From assembly GCA_900544235.1 (NCBI GenBank), contig UQUL01000044.1:1-16113 (forward strand): a stretch of 16,113 bases of DNA. Direction: 5' to 3'. The notes below the pieces were generated by a model. That model worked only from the letters and a program-made list of their open reading frames with translations. It was not told where the DNA came from and made no database searches. Below, one piece after another: positions 1-6,538 of this stretch; the first letter of the stretch is position 1; each line of letters starts with the position of its first letter. The position numbers and the translations under genes are program-made. This DNA comes from an uncultured Collinsella sp. (GTDB taxonomy: Bacteria; Actinomycetota; Coriobacteriia; Coriobacteriales; Coriobacteriaceae).

Positions 1-6
1 CCTGCT

Positions 7-44
7 CGCACGGAGAGCACATTAAGTGCTCTCCGGCTCGTGCG
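7..44. repeat. Stem-loop at the left edge
   Basis: A perfect 10-bp stem (11-20 with 26-35) closes on a 5-base loop ATTAA. An outer 5-bp extension (7-11 with 40-44, overlapping the inner stem by one base) is possible with a bulge. No T-run follows on either strand, so a terminator role for a gene lying to the left is only a guess. Between this stem-loop and 164 I see no gene; a short 6-bp stem (103-108 with 117-122) followed by TTTTT at 127-131 is the only other structure. Confidence 0.4.
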
Positions 45-164
45 GAACTCGCGATCGATGTTGCCCTGTACGCCCGCCCAGGTCCTTGGGTAACGTTGCT
101 AGACGAGCGTTGCTTTGCTCGTTCGCTTTTTGGTCTGGAGAGCCGGGTGGGCTGATATATATGG

Positions 165-204
165 ACAAGGGGCTCCCCCGTTGGTGAACGGGGGAGCCCC
201 TTGT
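165..204 (-). terminator. Probable manA terminator
   Basis: A perfect 16-bp inverted repeat (165-180 with 189-204) with an 8-base loop lies 23 bases beyond the manA stop. The stem is GC-rich in the middle and has ACAA/TTGT at its base. On the minus strand it is followed by an A/T-rich stretch rather than a clean U-run, so termination efficiency is uncertain. Position and symmetry make it the natural end of the gntR-manA transcript. Confidence 0.7.
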
Positions 205-227
205 TGCGTTTGGGTTGTTGGTGCGAA

Positions 228-1160
228 CTAGAGGTGGCTGATGATCAGTTCCATCTTGCCTTCGAGGTCGATGGAGCTGACGGTGCTCGGGGCCAGCAGG
301 TGGCTTCCCTTGTGGACGGGGTCGCCGCAGACGGTGCCTTCGCCGTCGATGACCGACAGGCACATGAAGGGCCAGCGCTGGTCGAGGGTCTTGCTGCCGT
401 TGACGCGCACGCGATCGACGGTGTAGCAGGGGTTGGACTCGAGCTCGGTCACGCCGTCCACCTCGGGCGCGGTCACCGTGCCGTCGGTCGGAGCCTGAGC
501 ATCAAAGTCGATGCAGTCGAGGCTCTGCTCAATGTGCAGCGGGCGCAGCTTTCCGTCGGTGCCGGGACGGTCGTAGTCGTACAGGCGATATGTCACGTCG
601 CTCGACTGCTGCGTCTCCAGAATCAGCGTGCCGGTCTTGATGGCGTGAACGGTGCCGGAGTCGATCTGGAAAAAGTCTCCCTTGTGAATCGGCAGCACGT
701 TGAGTATCTCGTCCCAACGGCCCTCCTCGATCATCTGTGCAGCCTCGGCGCGGTCGTGCGCGCGCTGGCCGACGATAATCGTGGCGTCGGGCTCGCAGTC
801 CAGTACATACCAGCACTCGGTTTTGCCCAGGCTGCCGTTCTCGTGCTCGGCGGCGTACTCGTCGTTGGGATGAATCTGGATCGAAAGGTCGTCCTTGGCG
901 TCCAGAATCTTAATGAGCAGCGGGAACTCCTTGCCCTCGCAGTTGCCAAAGAGCTCGCGGTGCTCGGCCCACAGCCACGACAGCGTGTGGCCTGCATACG
1001 GGCCCTCCGCAATCTGGCAGTCGCCGTTGGGATGGGCCGAGATGGCCCAGCACTCACCGATGGGCCCCTCGGGAATGTCGTAACCAAATACGGTTTCGAG
1101 CTGGCGGCCGCCCCAGATCTTCTCGTGGAAGATCGGCGTCAGTTTAATCAAATCGGACAT
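228..1160 (-). CDS. manA: Class I mannose-6-phosphate isomerase
   Basis: Zinc-dependent isomerase that interconverts mannose-6-phosphate and fructose-6-phosphate in the cytosol. At 310 residues it is the short Bacillus-type ManA. Visible family features are an IWGG motif near the N-terminus, the zinc ligands Gln95 and His97 (in QIHPND), Glu115 (in KTECWY) and His172 (in SGTVHAI), and the catalytic-arginine region YRLYDYDR. The second ATG (1158-1160) is chosen because GGGGG at 1168-1172 sits 7 bases before it but only one base before the ATG at 1164-1166; using the latter adds two residues. It lies 74 bases behind the GntR gene on the same strand, so the two probably share a transcript and the regulator likely controls it. 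Substrate is by family homology; some relatives also act in exopolysaccharide or nucleotide-sugar supply. Confidence 0.93.
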   Translation of the reverse strand: MSDLIKLTPIFHEKIWGGRQLETVFGYDIPEGPIGECWAISAHPNGDCQIAEGPYAGHTLSWLWAEHRELFGNCEGKEFPLLIKILDAKDDLSIQIHPNDEYAAEHENGSLGKTECWYVLDCEPDATIIVGQRAHDRAEAAQMIEEGRWDEILNVLPIHKGDFFQIDSGTVHAIKTGTLILETQQSSDVTYRLYDYDRPGTDGKLRPLHIEQSLDCIDFDAQAPTDGTVTAPEVDGVTELESNPCYTVDRVRVNGSKTLDQRWPFMCLSVIDGEGTVCGDPVHKGSHLLAPSTVSSIDLEGKMELIISHL

Positions 1161-1181
1161 ATTCATACCCCCATTGTGTTG

Positions 1182-1221
1182 CGCGGGCGCCGCGTAAAAC
1201 TGCTCAAAACGAGCGCCCGCG
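1182..1221 (-). repeat. Intercistronic hairpin between gntR and manA
   Basis: A 9-bp GC-only inverted repeat (1182-1190 with 1213-1221) spans a 22-base loop. A competing small hairpin GCTC/GAGC (1202-1205 with 1211-1214) overlaps its right arm, so the two cannot form together. No U-run follows, so this is unlikely to be a simple terminator. It could tune expression or stability of the manA part of the transcript. Confidence 0.4.
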
Positions 1222-1234
1222 TGACTACAAAAAC

Positions 1235-1954
1235 CTATGCCAACGTTACGTTGTGCAACTCAAAGCGGTCGCCAACGTTGCGCGAGATCGAATACTCAAA
1301 GGCGGCGCCGCTGTCCAAAAAGCCAATTTGGGTGAGCTCGAGCAGGGGAGAGCCAAGTTTGGTGTCCAGACGCTCGGCTTCTTCCTCGGTTGCTGCCACG
1401 GCGCGAATGGTACGGTGGAAGCTCGAAATCTTCAGCCCACATTGCTCGCGGATGAAGCGGTAGACCGATCCGTACAGATCCTTCTTTTTCAGCCCTGGAA
1501 TCAGCTCGAGGGGCATGTAGGTGTACTCGATAACGATGGGCTTCTCATCGGCCTGACGCACGCGCACGACGTGATAGGCAAAGTCATCCTCGGCAATTCC
1601 CAGCTGGGCTGCGATGTCCGCCGGTGGATTAACGATCGAGAAATCGTAGACCACCGAGGTCACCTTCTCCCCGCGATGCTCATACGAAAAACCCTGGGCA
1701 CGGTCGTTTTTGCCCTGGAAAAACGCCTGGCCGGGAAGCCCCGCCGTGTCCTTAACGTAGGTACCCGATCCGCGTCGGCTGGTAATAAGACCTTCCTCGG
1801 TGATTTGCTCAATAGCTCGTTTGACGGTGATTTTGGAAACGCTATAGAGCTCGCAGAACTCAACGACGGTGGGAAGCTTGTCGCCCGGTTTAAGAGCGCC
1901 ATCCTCGATGCTTCGACGAATATCTGCAGCTATCGCCTCGTATTTGGGAATCAA
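1235..1954 (-). CDS. GntR/HutC-family regulator with UTRA domain
   Basis: DNA-binding transcription regulator of 239 residues. The N-terminal winged helix-turn-helix covers about residues 4-70, with the family pattern PGDKLPTVVEF, a recognition helix near SKITVKRAIEQ, and the wing RRGSGTYV. The rest (about 90-232) is a UTRA effector domain, which in this family usually binds a sugar phosphate or other small metabolite. The start is TTG at 1952-1954, supported by a strong AAGGAGG at 1959-1965 with a 4-base gap; there is no better start nearby. It lies upstream of manA on the same strand and is divergent from a ROK sugar kinase, so control of sugar use is likely. The effector cannot be read from the sequence; mannose-6-P, glucosamine-6-P and trehalose-6-P types are all possible. 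Confidence 0.9.
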   Translation of the reverse strand: MIPKYEAIAADIRRSIEDGALKPGDKLPTVVEFCELYSVSKITVKRAIEQITEEGLITSRRGSGTYVKDTAGLPGQAFFQGKNDRAQGFSYEHRGEKVTSVVYDFSIVNPPADIAAQLGIAEDDFAYHVVRVRQADEKPIVIEYTYMPLELIPGLKKKDLYGSVYRFIREQCGLKISSFHRTIRAVAATEEEAERLDTKLGSPLLELTQIGFLDSGAAFEYSISRNVGDRFELHNVTLA

Positions 1955-1965
1955 GGAACCTCCTT

Positions 1966-2130
1966 TCCAACTTGGTTGAGTATAAAAGAAAGTATAGTTA
2001 ACACCTAAGCATCCCTATTATATATTTAAAAAGTTCGAGAAAGATATAATTAAAAGTCGCTTTGCATATAAATTAGAGCGCTCTAAATAGATAAACATCT
2101 GAGTAATGTCGTGTTAAGCGGCCATTCGCG
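1966..2130. promoter_or_regulatory. AT-rich divergent promoter region
   Basis: This stretch between the gntR and ROK genes is markedly A+T-rich against a GC-rich background. It holds TATAAT on the minus strand (2017-2022), facing gntR, and TATAAT on the plus strand (2045-2050), facing the kinase; neither has a convincing -35. Two AGTATA direct repeats (1979-1984 and 1991-1996) lie one 12-base step apart, and GTGTTAAC (minus strand, about 1997-2004) is one base from the GTNTANAC pattern of HutC-type operators. All are candidates only. Confidence 0.5.
2073..2086. promoter_or_regulatory. 14-bp palindromic operator candidate
   Basis: TTAGAGCGCTCTAA is a perfect 14-bp palindrome in the gap between the two divergent sugar genes. 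The central CG step and AGCGCT core resemble LacI/GalR-type operators more than the GTNTANAC pattern of HutC-type GntR proteins. A distant LacI-type repressor may therefore act here in addition to, or instead of, the neighbouring GntR protein. Confidence 0.45.
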
Positions 2131-2141
2131 TTTTCCCAGAT

Positions 2142-2182
2142 AAAACCTGCCAAAACAAACCTGTCCCTTTTTGGTAGGTTTT
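2142..2182. repeat. Intergenic inverted repeat with GTCCC in loop
   Basis: A 14-bp inverted repeat (2142-2155 with 2169-2182) has one G.T pair and a 13-base interior that contains CTGTCCC. The right arm ends in a T-run, so it could look like a terminator on the plus strand. No plus-strand gene precedes it, and it sits upstream of the kinase. It belongs with the other GGGAC/GTCCC-bearing palindromes of this window. Confidence 0.6.
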
Positions 2183-2236
2183 TGCCTTGGGAGCGGTACC
2201 ATACAGGCAATGTTTAAACGAGAAAGGCGGGCTCCC

Positions 2237-3190
2237 ATGGAACCTAAGCAGTATTACATCGGCATCGACGTCGGCGGCACCTCGGTCAAGGAGGGTCTGT
2301 TCGATGAGGACGGAAACCTGCTTGCCAAGGCCAGCGTGCCCACGCCTCCCATCGTTGACGCTGCGGGCTTTGCCGCGGTGACCGAGGCTATCGACCAGGT
2401 GGTCGCCAAGGCCCAGATTCCGCGTGCCTTTGTGTCGGGCATTGGCCTGGCCGTTCCGTGCCCCATCCCGGCATCGGGCGATGCCAAGGTCAAGGCGAAC
2501 ATCGCCATCAACCTGCCCGAGCTCAAGATCGCCATCCAGGAGCACTGCCCCGACGCGGTCGTTAAGTACGAGAACGACGCCAACGCTGCTGCTATGGGCG
2601 AGGCCTGGCTCGGCTCTGCCAAGGGCGTACAGAACGTGGTGATGGTCACCATTGGTACCGGCGTGGGCGGCGGCGTTATCATTAACGGCGACGTGGTATC
2701 GGGCGTTGTGGGTGCTGGCGGCGAGATTGGCCACATGTGCCTGAACCCGGCCGAGGAGCGCACCTGCGGCTGCGGCGGCCATGGCCACCTGGAGCAGTAT
2801 TCCAGCGCCACCGGCGTGGTGAGCAACTACCTTGCCGAGTGCAAGAAGGCGGGCGTCGAGCCCATCGAGCTGACCGGCCCCTCCGATTCCAAGGACGTGT
2901 TCCAGGCTTGTCGCGAGGGCGACAAGCTCGCGCTGGCCGCGGCCGATACCATGGCCGACTATCTCGGCCGCGCACTGGCGCTTATTGCCAACGTGGTTGA
3001 TCCCGAGATGTTCCTCATCGGCGGCGGCGCCTCCGCCTCGGCCGATGTCTACCTCGACAAGGTTCGCGAGCACTTTAAGCAGTACGCGCTTTCCGCCTCG
3101 CGCGAGACGCCCATTAAGGTCGCTTCGCTCGGCAACGACGCCGGCATCATCGGCGCCGCCTACGTAGCCCTGCGCGCCGCCGGTAAATAG
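2237..3190 (+). CDS. ROK-family sugar kinase, probable glucokinase
   Basis: Cytosolic ATP-dependent hexose kinase of 317 residues, the usual ROK length. It has the phosphate-binding DVGGT at 11-15, a catalytic aspartate in ENDANAAA (Asp114), the IGTGVGGG nucleotide loop at 139-146, and the zinc-site block GEIGHM (162-167) followed by CGCGGHGHLEQ (177-187). The usual ROK pattern is CxCGxxGCxE; here the third cysteine is His184, which could still bind zinc. ATG at 2237 is preferred because AAGGCGG (2224-2230) lies 6 bases before it; upstream in-frame ATGs lack such a site. It is divergent from the GntR-manA pair. The LEQYSSATG context resembles glucokinases, but fructose, mannose or an N-acetylated hexose cannot be excluded. 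Confidence 0.9.
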   Translation: MEPKQYYIGIDVGGTSVKEGLFDEDGNLLAKASVPTPPIVDAAGFAAVTEAIDQVVAKAQIPRAFVSGIGLAVPCPIPASGDAKVKANIAINLPELKIAIQEHCPDAVVKYENDANAAAMGEAWLGSAKGVQNVVMVTIGTGVGGGVIINGDVVSGVVGAGGEIGHMCLNPAEERTCGCGGHGHLEQYSSATGVVSNYLAECKKAGVEPIELTGPSDSKDVFQACREGDKLALAAADTMADYLGRALALIANVVDPEMFLIGGGASASADVYLDKVREHFKQYALSASRETPIKVASLGNDAGIIGAAYVALRAAGK

Positions 3191-3191
3191 C

Positions 3192-3243
3192 TGGTGCAAG
3201 GGGGTCAGGTTACTTTGCACCAACATGGTGTAAAAGGGACAGC
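3192..3243. repeat. Inverted/direct repeat behind the ROK gene
   Basis: Immediately after the kinase stop, TGGTGCAA (3192-3199) and its complement TTGCACCA (3215-3222) form an 8-bp stem around a G-rich loop. A degenerate second copy, TGGTGTAAAAGGGACAG (3226-3242), follows in direct orientation and carries the GGGACAG core seen in other intergenic repeats here. There is no terminal T-run, so this is not a convincing terminator. The remainder up to 3300 holds nothing else I can name. Confidence 0.5.
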
Positions 3244-3309
3244 CTTGGCCCCCGTGCCTACCCCAAAATATGCCGTGGCCCTTCCGTCTGCGAAGGCTCG
3301 GCATCGGCG

Positions 3310-3318
3310 TGCTACCAT
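3310..3318 (+). promoter_or_regulatory. Extended -10 promoter element for the pyrophosphatase
   Basis: TGCTACCAT fits an extended -10 box (TGn then TACCAT) 38 bases upstream of the start codon. No good -35 is visible, which is acceptable for extended -10 promoters. Similar TAnnnT boxes precede other genes in this window. Confidence 0.4.
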
Positions 3319-3356
3319 AGCTACGTCCAAGTACACATATCAAGTGGAGGATATCC

Positions 3357-4280
3357 ATGGCAAACGTTCTTGTCTTTGGTCACCAGAACCCCGATAACGA
3401 CGCCATCATGAGCGCCGTCGTCCTGTCCCAGCTGCTCAACCAGGTTGAGTATGCCGGCAACACCTACGAGGCCTGCGCCCTTGGTCAGCTTCCGGCAGAG
3501 TCCGCCAAGCTGCTCGCCGACGCCGGCATCGCCGAGCCTCGCGCGATCGAGTCCGTCGAGGCCGGTCAGCTCGTTGTCCTCACCGACCACAACGAGTCCG
3601 CCCAGTCCGTCGCCGGCCTTAAGGACGCCACGGTCTTTGGCGTCGTCGACCATCACCGCATCGGCGACTTCGAGACCGCCGGCCCGCTGCACTACATCTG
3701 CCTGCCCTGGGGCTCCAGCTGCACCATCGTCACCAAGCTCGCCGGCGTGCTCGGCGTTGAGCTTTCCGACGTCCAGGCCAAGCTGCTGCTCTCGGCCATG
3801 ATGACCGATACGCTCATGCTCAAGAGCCCCACCACCACCGATGTCGATCGCGCCGTCGCCGCCAAGCTCGGCGAGCAGGTGGGCGTCGACCCGGTCAAGT
3901 TTGGCATGGAGGTCTTCCTTACCCGTCCGTCCGGCTCCTTCACCGCAGCCGAGATGGTCGGCAACGACATCAAGATGTTCGAGCCCGCCGGCAAGAAGCT
4001 GCTCATCGGCCAGTACGAGACCGTCGACAAGACCCGCGCACTCGGCATGATCGACGAGATTCGCGAGGCCATGCGCGCTTACGCCGCCGAGAAGGGTGCT
4101 GACGGCATCGTCCTGTGCATCACCGACATCATGGAGGAGGGCTCGCAGGTCCTGCTCGAGGGCGAGACCGAGGCTGCTCAGAAGGGCCTGGGCATTGCCG
4201 ACGAGCACGACGGCGTCTGGATGCCGGGCGTCCTCTCCCGTAAGAAGCAGGTCGCTGCCCCCATCATGGCCGCCTGCTAG
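3357..4280 (+). CDS. ppaC: Manganese-dependent inorganic pyrophosphatase (family II)
   Basis: Hydrolyses inorganic pyrophosphate to two phosphates in the cytosol and so pulls biosynthetic reactions forward. The 307 residues match the DHH/DHHA2 family II enzymes. The metal-site motifs are GHQNPDND (His9, Asp13, Asp15), TDHN (Asp77), VVDHHRI (Asp98, His99, His100) and MMTDT (Asp151). The C-terminal DHHA2 domain ends in the substrate-binding SRKKQ at 294-298. There is no CBS/DRTGG regulatory insert, so it is the constitutive short form. The start is ATG with GGAGG at 3346-3350, 6 bases away. It is monocistronic: its own promoter-like box lies upstream and a strong terminator follows. Confidence 0.96.
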   Translation: MANVLVFGHQNPDNDAIMSAVVLSQLLNQVEYAGNTYEACALGQLPAESAKLLADAGIAEPRAIESVEAGQLVVLTDHNESAQSVAGLKDATVFGVVDHHRIGDFETAGPLHYICLPWGSSCTIVTKLAGVLGVELSDVQAKLLLSAMMTDTLMLKSPTTTDVDRAVAAKLGEQVGVDPVKFGMEVFLTRPSGSFTAAEMVGNDIKMFEPAGKKLLIGQYETVDKTRALGMIDEIREAMRAYAAEKGADGIVLCITDIMEEGSQVLLEGETEAAQKGLGIADEHDGVWMPGVLSRKKQVAAPIMAAC

Positions 4281-4300
4281 ATTCTTTTGGCCTAACACCG

Positions 4301-4340
4301 ACGACCGGATCGCGGACGCCCCGCGCTCCGGTCGTTTTTT
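4301..4340 (+). terminator. Rho-independent terminator of ppaC
   Basis: A 9-bp perfect stem ACGACCGGA/TCCGGTCGT (4301-4309 with 4327-4335) has an inner GCGG/CCGC pairing and is followed by a run of T to 4340. It begins 20 bases after the ppaC stop. This is a textbook intrinsic terminator. Confidence 0.9.
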
Positions 4341-4461
4341 GTGCACGGTGCCGCGTCGTCTCTTGGACAGGCGTGCCCGTGCCGTTGAGCAAATAATGTT
4401 CAACCTGTGGTTCCGCTTTTCGGCCACGCCTGCGTGCTTGTCGTGCAGGGTAGGCTAGATG

Positions 4462-4548
4462 CAAGCGTAATACGTTAGAGCGCGGCGCCGCCACTTAGGC
4501 GGGCCGTGCTTTTTTAAGACGGGAGCTTTCCCGTGAAAGGAGCCGCCC
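4462..4548 (+). promoter_or_regulatory. Candidate nhaA-I type (lithium-sensing) riboswitch leader
   Basis: The leader of nhaA is highly structured. A GC-rich hairpin (4480-4492 with 4498-4509, loop ACTTA, one bulge and one G.U) is followed by TTTTTT at 4510-4515. Next comes ACGGGA-GCTT-TCCCGT (4519-4534), then GAAAGGAG, whose AAAGGAG (4536-4542) is the ribosome binding site 6 bases before ATG. A structured RNA directly before nhaA with the ribosome site abutting the last stem is the layout of the nhaA-I RNA motif, reported as a lithium-responsive riboswitch class. The core GCCGCC-ACTTA-GGCGG also fits my memory of that motif, but I could not align it to a model. The hairpin plus T-run could alternatively act as a transcription attenuator. 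A weak -10-like TAGGCT lies at 4451-4456. Confidence 0.65.
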
Positions 4549-5907
4549 ATGGCAGCAACTGAGCAGCTGTTCAACGTTCGTGAGCGCAAGCGTTTTGAGC
4601 GCCACGACATTTGGGAGCGCATTGCCGAGAACGGCACGATTTCCGCCGCCGTCATGGTCTTCGCCGCCATCGCCGCCGTTATTTGCGCCAACACCGATGC
4701 CTACGAGGCCATCCATCACTTTTTGGAGACCCCGCTGTATGTGGGCCTGGGCAACCTTACGGCCGGTCTCACCGTTGAGCTTTTCGTCAACGACTTCCTC
4801 ATGGCGTTTTTCTTTTTGCTAGTAGGCATTGAGCTTAAGTATGAGATGACAGTTGGCGAGCTCAAGAACCCGCGCCAGGCCATGCTTCCCATGCTGGCGG
4901 CCGTGGGCGGCGTCGTCGTTCCCGCCTGCATCTACCTGATCTTTAACCATGCCGGCGCCCGCAACGGTTGGGCCATCCCCATGGCAACCGATATTGCCTT
5001 TGCGCTGGGCGTGCTGTCGCTTTTGGGCAACCGCGTGCCCAACGGCGTGCGCGTGTTCTTCTCGACGCTCGCCATCGCCGACGACCTCATCTCCATCGCC
5101 GCCATCGCCATCTTCTACGGTCAGAGCCCCAATCCGTTTTGGTTGGGCGCCGCCGCGCTTGTGACCTGCGCGCTCGTGTGGCTCAACAAGACGCAGCATT
5201 ACCGCCTTGCCCCGTACTCGGTGCTGGGCCTGCTGCTGTGGTTCTGCATGTTCAAGAGCGGCGTGCACGCTACGCTCGCCGGCGTCATCTTGGCCTTTAC
5301 CATCCCGGCCAAGTGCGGCGTCAAGCTCGATAGCCTCACCGATTGGTTGGGCGAGTGCCTGCCGCTGCTCGATGACCGCTACGACGACGAGGCACACATC
5401 CTGGGCCAGCATGACTTTACCGTCTCGACCACCAAGGTCGAGCGCGTCATGCACCGCGTGACCCCGCCGCTCATCCGCATGGAGCGTCTGATCTCCACGC
5501 CGGTCAACTTTGTGATCCTGCCGATCTTTGCGTTCGTGAACGCGCAGGTTCGTCTAGTGGGCGTGGACATGAGCACGCTGCTCACCGACCCGGTGACGCT
5601 CGGCGTGTACTTTGGCATGCTGCTGGGCAAGCCGATCGGCATCTTTGGCATGACGTTCGCCTTGGTCAAGCTCAAGGCCTGCGAGCTGCCGCACAACGTT
5701 AACTGGCACATGATTGCCGGTGTGGGCATTCTGGGCGGTATCGGCTTTACCATGTCGATTCTCATCAGCGGCCTCGCCTTCCCGACGGCCCAGTTTGAGG
5801 TTCTGGCTGCCAAGGCCGCCATCCTTGCCGGTTCGGTCACCGCTGCCGTGCTCGGCATGATTTACATGAGCGTGGTCTGCAAACACCCCGCGCCCAAGGG
5901 CGAGTAA
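4549..5907 (+). CDS. nhaA: NhaA Na+/H+ antiporter
   Basis: Inner-membrane antiporter that expels sodium (and lithium) in exchange for protons, for pH and salt homeostasis. The 452 residues contain about 12 membrane segments. Key residues of the NhaA fold are present: Thr147-Asp148 in ATDIAFA, Asp178-Asp179 in AIADDL (the ion-binding pair) and Lys361 in GKPIGIFG, matching the Escherichia coli Thr132/Asp133, Asp163/Asp164 and Lys300 pattern. It is longer than the 388-residue E. coli protein. The extra length includes a hydrophilic, acid-rich loop around residues 262-310, as seen in other Actinobacteria. ATG 4549 is fixed by AAAGGAG at 4536-4542. The structured leader suggests RNA-level control by cations. 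Confidence 0.96.
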   Translation: MAATEQLFNVRERKRFERHDIWERIAENGTISAAVMVFAAIAAVICANTDAYEAIHHFLETPLYVGLGNLTAGLTVELFVNDFLMAFFFLLVGIELKYEMTVGELKNPRQAMLPMLAAVGGVVVPACIYLIFNHAGARNGWAIPMATDIAFALGVLSLLGNRVPNGVRVFFSTLAIADDLISIAAIAIFYGQSPNPFWLGAAALVTCALVWLNKTQHYRLAPYSVLGLLLWFCMFKSGVHATLAGVILAFTIPAKCGVKLDSLTDWLGECLPLLDDRYDDEAHILGQHDFTVSTTKVERVMHRVTPPLIRMERLISTPVNFVILPIFAFVNAQVRLVGVDMSTLLTDPVTLGVYFGMLLGKPIGIFGMTFALVKLKACELPHNVNWHMIAGVGILGGIGFTMSILISGLAFPTAQFEVLAAKAAILAGSVTAAVLGMIYMSVVCKHPAPKGE

Positions 5908-5924
5908 GAGCACATACAAGTTTG

Positions 5925-5962
5925 AAAACGCCGCCTGTGAACACCATCACAGGCGGCGTTTT
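5925..5962. terminator. Bidirectional terminator after nhaA
   Basis: A perfect 16-bp stem (5925-5940 with 5947-5962) has a 6-base loop ACACCA, AAAA at its left base and TTTT at its right base. It starts 17 bases after the nhaA stop. The A/T tails allow it to work on both strands, so it can also stop the leftward transcript of the small gene at 6134-6388. Confidence 0.9.
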
Positions 5963-6130
5963 AGTCATTGGGGACGTTCTTAAACGACTAGTCGAGAGGG
6001 ACACTCTTCGCGAGCGACCGAAAAGGACCGTCCCAAACTGCCGGCACTTGGGGACTATCCCCAAGTGCCGCATGTCATCTGGGAAGACTGTCCCCAACAA
6101 CTAGTCGTTTAAGAACGTCCCCAATGACTA
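5962..6130. repeat. Nested palindromic repeat element
   Basis: The outer arms are a perfect 31-bp inverted repeat (5962-5992 with 6100-6130) beginning TAGTCATTGGGGACG. The interior holds a perfect 13-bp hairpin with a 3-base loop (6042-6054 with 6058-6070, core CTTGGGGA), a small AGAG-GGACA-CTCT hairpin near 5995, GGACCGTCCC near 6025, and CTGTCCCC near 6088. Nearly every sub-element carries GGGAC or GTCCC. The element fills the gap between the nhaA terminator and the stop of the next gene. The same arms recur without the interior at 16066-16113. No open frame of note lies inside. Confidence 0.85.
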
Positions 6131-6133
6131 GGG

Positions 6134-6388
6134 CTATTCCACGGTGCCGTAGACGGCACCCCAGCCGTGGGCGGCCAAGGCTGAGTTGAGCTGGTCGCAA
6201 AGTGACTGGCGGTCGTAATAGCCGGGCGGTAGCAGGTTGACGATTTCCATGAGATCGGGCGCCAGGTCCAAGATTTCGGCCTGTACGATCAGATCCAGGC
6301 GGTCGATGGCGTGGCGGTCGTAAAACAGTCCGTCGACCAGGCGCTGCAGGTCGCCGAATTCCTCGGCTTGGAACGATCCATACTCCAT
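6134..6388 (-). CDS. Small protein of unknown function
   Basis: An 84-residue acidic protein that I do not recognise. ATG at 6386-6388 is chosen because a strong AAGGAGG lies a few bases upstream on the minus strand; an earlier in-frame start would add ten residues but lacks such a site. The sequence is probably soluble and helical, with no signal peptide, membrane segment or cysteine pair. The C-terminal half has PPGYYDRQSLCDQ and ends in AHGWGAVYGTVE. It is divergent from the aminotransferase and lies between two well-marked units. The ribosome site and coding-like composition argue that it is real. Confidence 0.7.
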   Translation of the reverse strand: MEYGSFQAEEFGDLQRLVDGLFYDRHAIDRLDLIVQAEILDLAPDLMEIVNLLPPGYYDRQSLCDQLNSALAAHGWGAVYGTVE

Positions 6389-6490
6389 AGTGCCTCCTTG
6401 GGCGCCCCACGCCGGCATGCGCGGCGATTCGTAATTTATTGCGATGGACTTAATCTATCACGGCTTCATAACGTTGCGGCGGTGGCGGTC

Positions 6491-6496
6491 TATACT
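6491..6496 (+). promoter_or_regulatory. -10 box for the aminotransferase gene
   Basis: TATACT lies 42 bases before the start codon in the gap between divergent genes. No strong -35 is visible at 16-18 bases upstream. Confidence 0.4.
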
Positions 6497-6538
6497 TAGA
6501 CGAACTGCAACGTACCGCTTCGCGAAAGGTCGCACCCC

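Noticed and set aside
36..164. Possible tRNA or small RNA gene at the left end
   Set aside because: I could not fold a cloverleaf or find a TTCGAAT-type T-loop; only one short stem followed by T residues is visible.
201..1463. A 420-residue plus-strand frame across manA
   Set aside because: The minus-strand ManA has all zinc ligands; the plus-strand frame overlaps it and a terminator and has no motif.
4480..4515. Plain intrinsic terminator before nhaA
   Set aside because: ppaC already has a strong terminator at 4301-4340, and this hairpin is embedded in a compact leader that ends at the nhaA ribosome site, so a regulatory leader explains it better.
5962..6130. Miniature insertion sequence with target-site duplication
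   Set aside because: No direct repeats flank the outer arms, and the inner ACTAGTCG pair is mostly forced by the palindromic centre. Kept as a repeat of unknown origin.
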